The position numbers were made by a program, and so were the translations under genes. The notes below the pieces were generated by a model that worked only from the letters and a program-made list of their open reading frames with translations, was not told the DNA's origin and searched no databases. Of a stretch of 20,348 nt of DNA, positions 17,060 to 20,348 are shown in pieces (within the stretch, counting starts at the first letter, position 1; each line of letters begins with the position of its first letter). This stretch comes from Chara braunii (taxonomy: Eukaryota; Streptophyta; Charophyceae; Charales; Characeae): positions 242,501 to 262,848 of the forward strand of contig BFEA01000104.1 in the NCBI GenBank assembly GCA_003427395.1, read 5' to 3'.

Positions 17060-17969
17060 GAAGTTTGTCGGGATCCGAGCTTGGCGAAATTTCGAGGGAG
17101 AGACACAGCTGCCCACAAAACTCGCCATCCCGTGCATTCTTGAAGATTAGATCCCTGCGGACTTCACATTTTCATAGGTCCCTCGCTGTGGTTGTGCACT
17201 GGGGTTGCAACGAGAGTTGGGTTTCACGAAAGGCAAGAACATGAAGTTCGCTGGGATTCGAACTTGGCGAAATGCCGTGGGAGAGACACAGCTTTCTATC
17301 AAACTCGCCTTTCCATTCTTTCTTGAAGTTCGGATCCCGGCGGACTTCACATTTTCAAAGGTCCACTGCTGTGGTTGTGCACTGGGGTTGCAACTCGAGT
17401 TGGGTTTTACGAAAGGCAAGAACCTGAAGTTCGCTGGGATCCGAACTTGGCGAAATGCCGTGGGAGAGACACAACTGTCTATCAAACTCGCCTTTCCATT
17501 CTTTNCTGGGATCCGAACTTGGCGAAATGCCGTGGGAGAGACACAACTGTCTATCAAACTCGCCTTTCCATTCTTTCTTGAAGTTCGGATCCCGGCGGAC
17601 GTCACATTTTCACAGGTCCACATTTGTGGTTGTGCACTGGGGTTGCAACTCGAGTTGGGTTTTACGAAAGGCAAGAACCTGAACTTCGTCGGGATCCGTA
17701 CTTGGCGAAATGTCATGGGAGAGAAACAGTTATCTATCAAACTCGCCTTTCCATTCTTTCTTGAAGTTCGGATTCTAGCGGACTTCACATTTTCACAGGT
17801 CCACCGCTGTGGTTGCCCGCTGGGGTTGCACTGCGTGTTGGGTCTTGCGGAAGGTGTGAACCGGAGGTCCACCGGGATCCGAGGTTGGCGAGATTACGTG
17901 GGAGAGACACAGATGTCTATCAAACTCGCCTTCCCGTGCTTTCTTAAAGTTCGGATCGCGGCGGACTTC
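17060..17969. repeat. 183-bp tandem satellite with paired opposite boxes
   Basis: F boxes start at 17060, 17243, 17426, 17681 and 17862; R boxes at 17142, 17325, 17580, 17763 and 17946. F-to-F and R-to-R spacing is 181-183 bases except across the N at 17505. Each unit is an F box, a 58-base spacer (containing TGGGAGAGACACA, TCAAACTCGCC), an R box, then a 77-base spacer (containing ACATTTTCACAGGTCC, TGGGGTTGCA). Because 183 is a multiple of three, long frames are open on both strands. Those frames (plus 17205-18524, minus 17147-17872) are repeat artefacts. Confidence 0.93.
17498..17579. other. probable assembly join at an N inside the satellite
   Basis: The 72 bases before the undetermined base at 17505 (starting CTGGGATCCGAACTTG at 17434) recur immediately after it, apparently base for base. 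This makes one satellite unit look 72 bases too long. The pattern fits two contig ends that overlap in a repeat but were not merged. The true copy number of the satellite is therefore unknown. Confidence 0.8.
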
Positions 17970-18011
17970 ACATTTTCACAGGTCCCCCGCTGTCGTGTGG
18001 TGGCTGCACAA

Positions 18012-18190
18012 CGTTCAACGTTAGATGACCAACAAGTTTCGATGACCGACGAGGTTTGCCGTTCAGTGGCGTTCGATGTCCGCCAACATTTCGATGCCCG
18101 CCGAGGTTTGATGGGGCACCAGGTTCGATGCCAAACAAGGTTCGATGGCCAACAAGCTTCGATGGCCAGCAACGTTCGATGTGCAACAAG
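18012..18190 (+). repeat. 17-bp minisatellite, about ten units
   Basis: Units resemble GGTTCGATGGCCAACAA, with variants at several positions; the best ones lie between 18118 and 18190. Outer units are more diverged and two have one or two extra bases. It begins right after the last R box of the satellite. Seventeen is not a multiple of three, which argues against a coding role. Confidence 0.85.
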
Positions 18191-19210
18191 GTTGTCACGA
18201 ACTGTTTTTTGTCCATTCCCGAACAGGGATCGACCTTTTTCACGGGTTTCTACCGTGTGGTTGGCCAATTGCCTTGCGTGCTGCGTACGACCAATGGACG
18301 AGGAGGCAGGTCGAATGGAGTGCAATCGGGGCGAGAAAAGTGAACCGCTCGGCTGGCATGTCGGTGCACTGGTCGGCGAGCGGCCGATCAATCAGCTAAT
18401 TGGCCAACCACAAACCCAAAAGTCGATTAATCAAATAATCAGTTACTCGTGCCAACGCTCTCCTGTCAACCAGTTTGCTGGATCGGTCGTTCGCCTGCCG
18501 GTTGGGCGATCGCGCAGAGGGTGATGCCACGATTGCAACGCAAGCACACGTTCGGCTGTATGGTTGGTGGACTGCTGGATCAACCGGTCGTCCGACCGCA
18601 GTCCGAACAATCGTTCTGTGATGTTGGTCGTGGTGGATCTATTGACCAGTCTACTGTTCGGTCGGGGTACATCAACGAGTGTGATGGATTGGTCGCTCGC
18701 CGCCCGGTTGGTCGTTCACGCACGGTGTCACATGTGTTTTGTTGTTGCATTTGATACTAGCGAAAAAAACACATGCGGTGACAACGTTGAGACAGCACAC
18801 GCGATCAATCGACCGATCGCGAGCTCTCTGTTCGTGTTCGGCGATTGGTCGACTGGGTACGTCTACTGTCCCGACAATGTCACCTCCTGCTTTGATTGAT
18901 CATCAATTCGCCAGATCAGCGGCGGTAAGGTGATCAATCGGGATGGTCCTATTCATCACTCACGTGCGTTATCGCCGATGTCATTACTCACATGTGGATG
19001 ATTGATGTGATGAGTGGAGAAAGATCCGATCTGCCACGCGGTTATTATGTTTCGTGATCGATCGCCTCGCGCTCCATCGAAGCTTTCATCATGCATCAGT
19101 TAATCAGCTCATGAGAACTGCCCAATGGACGGCCGATCGAAACACGCGGTGACAATGTCGAGAGTAATCTGATCGTGTTCCGCGATTGGTCGATTGGTCG
19201 AGTACTCATT
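18191..19210. repeat. diverged interspersed repeats rich in GGTTGGTCG
   Basis: A block near 18478 (GGATCGGTCGTTCGCC, CGGTTGGGCGATCGC) recurs near 18683 (GGATTGGTCGCTCGCC, CGGTTGGTCGTTCACG), about 205 bases away. Another block near 18771-18860 (GCGGTGACAACGTTGAGA, GTTCGGCGATTGGTCGA) recurs near 19148-19202. GGTTGG, TTGGTCG and GATCAATC words are scattered between. Frames crossing this region have no recognisable domain. Confidence 0.65.
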
Positions 19211-19600
19211 CACTTTTCATTGCAATGTTCTTGTTTGTTGTGTTCATCAGTGAAACGAAAACAAAGATATGATTTATAGTCTAGACTGCATATAATCAAG
19301 GAATATTATCTATCTTCTGCTCTGGACTGTCTATAATCAATAATGAATACTATCAAATCAATGAATGTTGTCTATCTACCCATCTATTGTATCTCTGTCG
19401 CCGCCTGTTTCGATTAATCATCCTTTGAGAAGATCGACAGCTGTTACGTTGGGACAGCAAACAGGAACAATGGAGTGTGGTCAGTGGTCAAGATGTGATG
19501 AACTGATGAATGTCGACAACTCCGATCGAACGCACTGTGGCCAGTCACAAAACATAATCACCCCGTGCTCGATCGGATGTTTCTCCATTCATTAGTTTCA
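19211..19600. other. AT-richer DNA, no gene recognised
   Basis: The stretch contains related words (CTATAATCAA, TATCTATCTTC, GTCTATCTACC) suggesting old internal duplication, and a segment near 19411 similar to one near 18893. No frame is convincing and no RNA gene was recognised. Confidence 0.5.
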
Positions 19601-19609
19601 TACACAACA

Positions 19610-19725
19610 AGAGCACACAAGATCCACACAGGTCGGAACGTCGTGAGGTACAACTTACCTCTACCCGAGGGGTTGTCACCACCCTCAGGTAGACGTATCC
19701 CTGCTGAGCTACCGGCTCATGTGCG
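19610..19725 (-). mobile_element. possible tRNA-derived SINE head
   Basis: On the minus strand, TAGCTCAGCAGG (19711-19700) matches the tRNA-type RNA polymerase III A box exactly. About 20 bases further on, GGTGACAACCC (19680-19670) is a weak B-box-like match, lacking the TTCGA core. GGGTAGAGGTAAGTTGTACC and CACGACGTTCCGACC follow. This layout suits the head of a SINE, but no A- or T-rich tail or target-site duplication was identified. A tRNA gene is unlikely because no cloverleaf is apparent. The inverted ACCTCTAC words near 19656 and 19744 offer another explanation, a hairpin repeat. Confidence 0.3.
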
Positions 19726-19799
19726 AAGGCTTTTACATACCTGAGTAGAGGTAGGTCGGCCGAGGGCATTTGTTCGATCGCTGTAGCATAAAATGGGGT

Positions 19800-20348
19800 A
19801 CGCGAGGTAAGACGCCTAGAGCTGACCCGTTTGGATATTTAGGTCGAATTTTCAAAAAGGCAGTCTATTCCCCTACTGCGTAATGTATTATATTCTTGAC
19901 AAATATCAATCAAACTATCTTTCTACCAAAGAGCGTCCTATTTTTCTTAATAGGTTATTACTTAGCTGAACATCAAAATAGTATAGAAGGTAAGCCGGAC
20001 ATATGATGAATATGGAAGTATTACCGCCGAAAACCCTTCCCACTTTCACAAGTGCTGTGTGTCCGAGACTCTTCAACAAACCACGTCCAGTTCAATCAAA
20101 AATAACGCACAAAACAGACCTGCACAAAATAATGCAAAGATAGTTCACATGCCATGCACTAACGGCATCAACCATCAACCACTTACATTGTCCCTCACTC
20201 CCCAAACCATGCATGACAACTCTATCTTTCTTGAGATGCAAGCCCACACCCCCCTCACACTTATTCAAAGGACCCTTGAGAGTGACCAGGACCATTTAGG
20301 CGACGACCACATGTGACAGTTTTACTGACCACAGGGTTTGTTTTTGGA
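19800..20348. other. AT-rich DNA, no gene recognised
   Basis: Short frames occur on both strands but none resembles a protein. No tandem repeat, RNA gene or regulatory site could be supported here. Confidence 0.5.

Noticed and set aside
16326-17969. CRISPR-like array
   Set aside because: Repeats alternate in orientation, the spacers are themselves repeated, no cas genes are present, and the sequence context is eukaryotic.
17205-18524. 439-codon plus-strand ORF
   Set aside because: It runs through the 183-bp satellite, across the N with its artefactual 72-base duplication, then through the 17-bp minisatellite. It is open because the unit is a stop-free multiple of three. No domain is visible.
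19670-19725. tRNA gene
   Set aside because: There is an A-box match, but no acceptor-stem pairing, anticodon arm or proper B box could be drawn.

Overview
The window looks like repeat-rich nuclear DNA of a eukaryote, most likely a plant or green alga. Signs are a Ty3/gypsy-type integrase, a Ulp1-type protease remnant, splice-like signals, microsatellites, satellite arrays, and no bacterial operon or Shine-Dalgarno layout. The decayed proteins remind me of those in charophyte (Chara-like) genomes, but that is an impression I cannot check here. Almost every protein-like reading is on the minus strand and broken by frameshifts or in-frame stops, so this is mainly a graveyard of mobile-element and repeat sequence.

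Layout. 1-1.6 kb: a 205-bp tandem duplication, a CA/GA microsatellite, one candidate small exon, and purine-rich DNA. 1.58-4.75 kb, minus strand: a Ty3/gypsy-like integrase missing everything before its catalytic core, followed by decayed extra ORFs (a conserved-looking segment, an acidic linker, and a proline-rich C-terminal segment). 4.75-5.30 kb: an array of degenerate 24-bp boxes joined directly to the truncated integrase. 5.96-7.06 kb, minus: remnant of a Ulp1/SENP-like (C48) cysteine-protease gene. 7.0-9.2 kb: a 317-bp tandem duplication, then an acidic ORF containing 22-residue repeats. 9.28-13.7 kb, minus: the largest coding block, a ParB-like domain followed by what reads as a degenerate beta-class DNA methyltransferase fold and a C-terminal region. 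It is broken by one frameshift and several TAG codons. 13.9-15.0 kb: dispersed boxes. 15.05-16.3 kb, minus: an unassigned broken ORF. 16.3-17.97 kb: palindromic boxes in alternating orientation that resolve into a 183-bp satellite. 18.0-19.2 kb: a 17-bp minisatellite and diverged repeats. 19.6-19.8 kb: a possible tRNA-derived SINE. The remainder is AT-richer DNA with nothing recognised.

Two themes run through the window. First, a near-palindromic 24-bp box (arms GAAGTTCG and CGAACTTC around an asymmetric core) occurs about 33 times between 7.3 and 18 kb, with eight degraded relatives at 4.75-5.3 kb. It is absent from the ParB/methyltransferase-like block, where the boxes on either side face opposite ways. 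Second, the in-frame interruptions I checked in the long minus-strand frames are nearly all TAG. This suggests either decay of CAG codons (for example at methylated CHG sites) or TAG read as glutamine.
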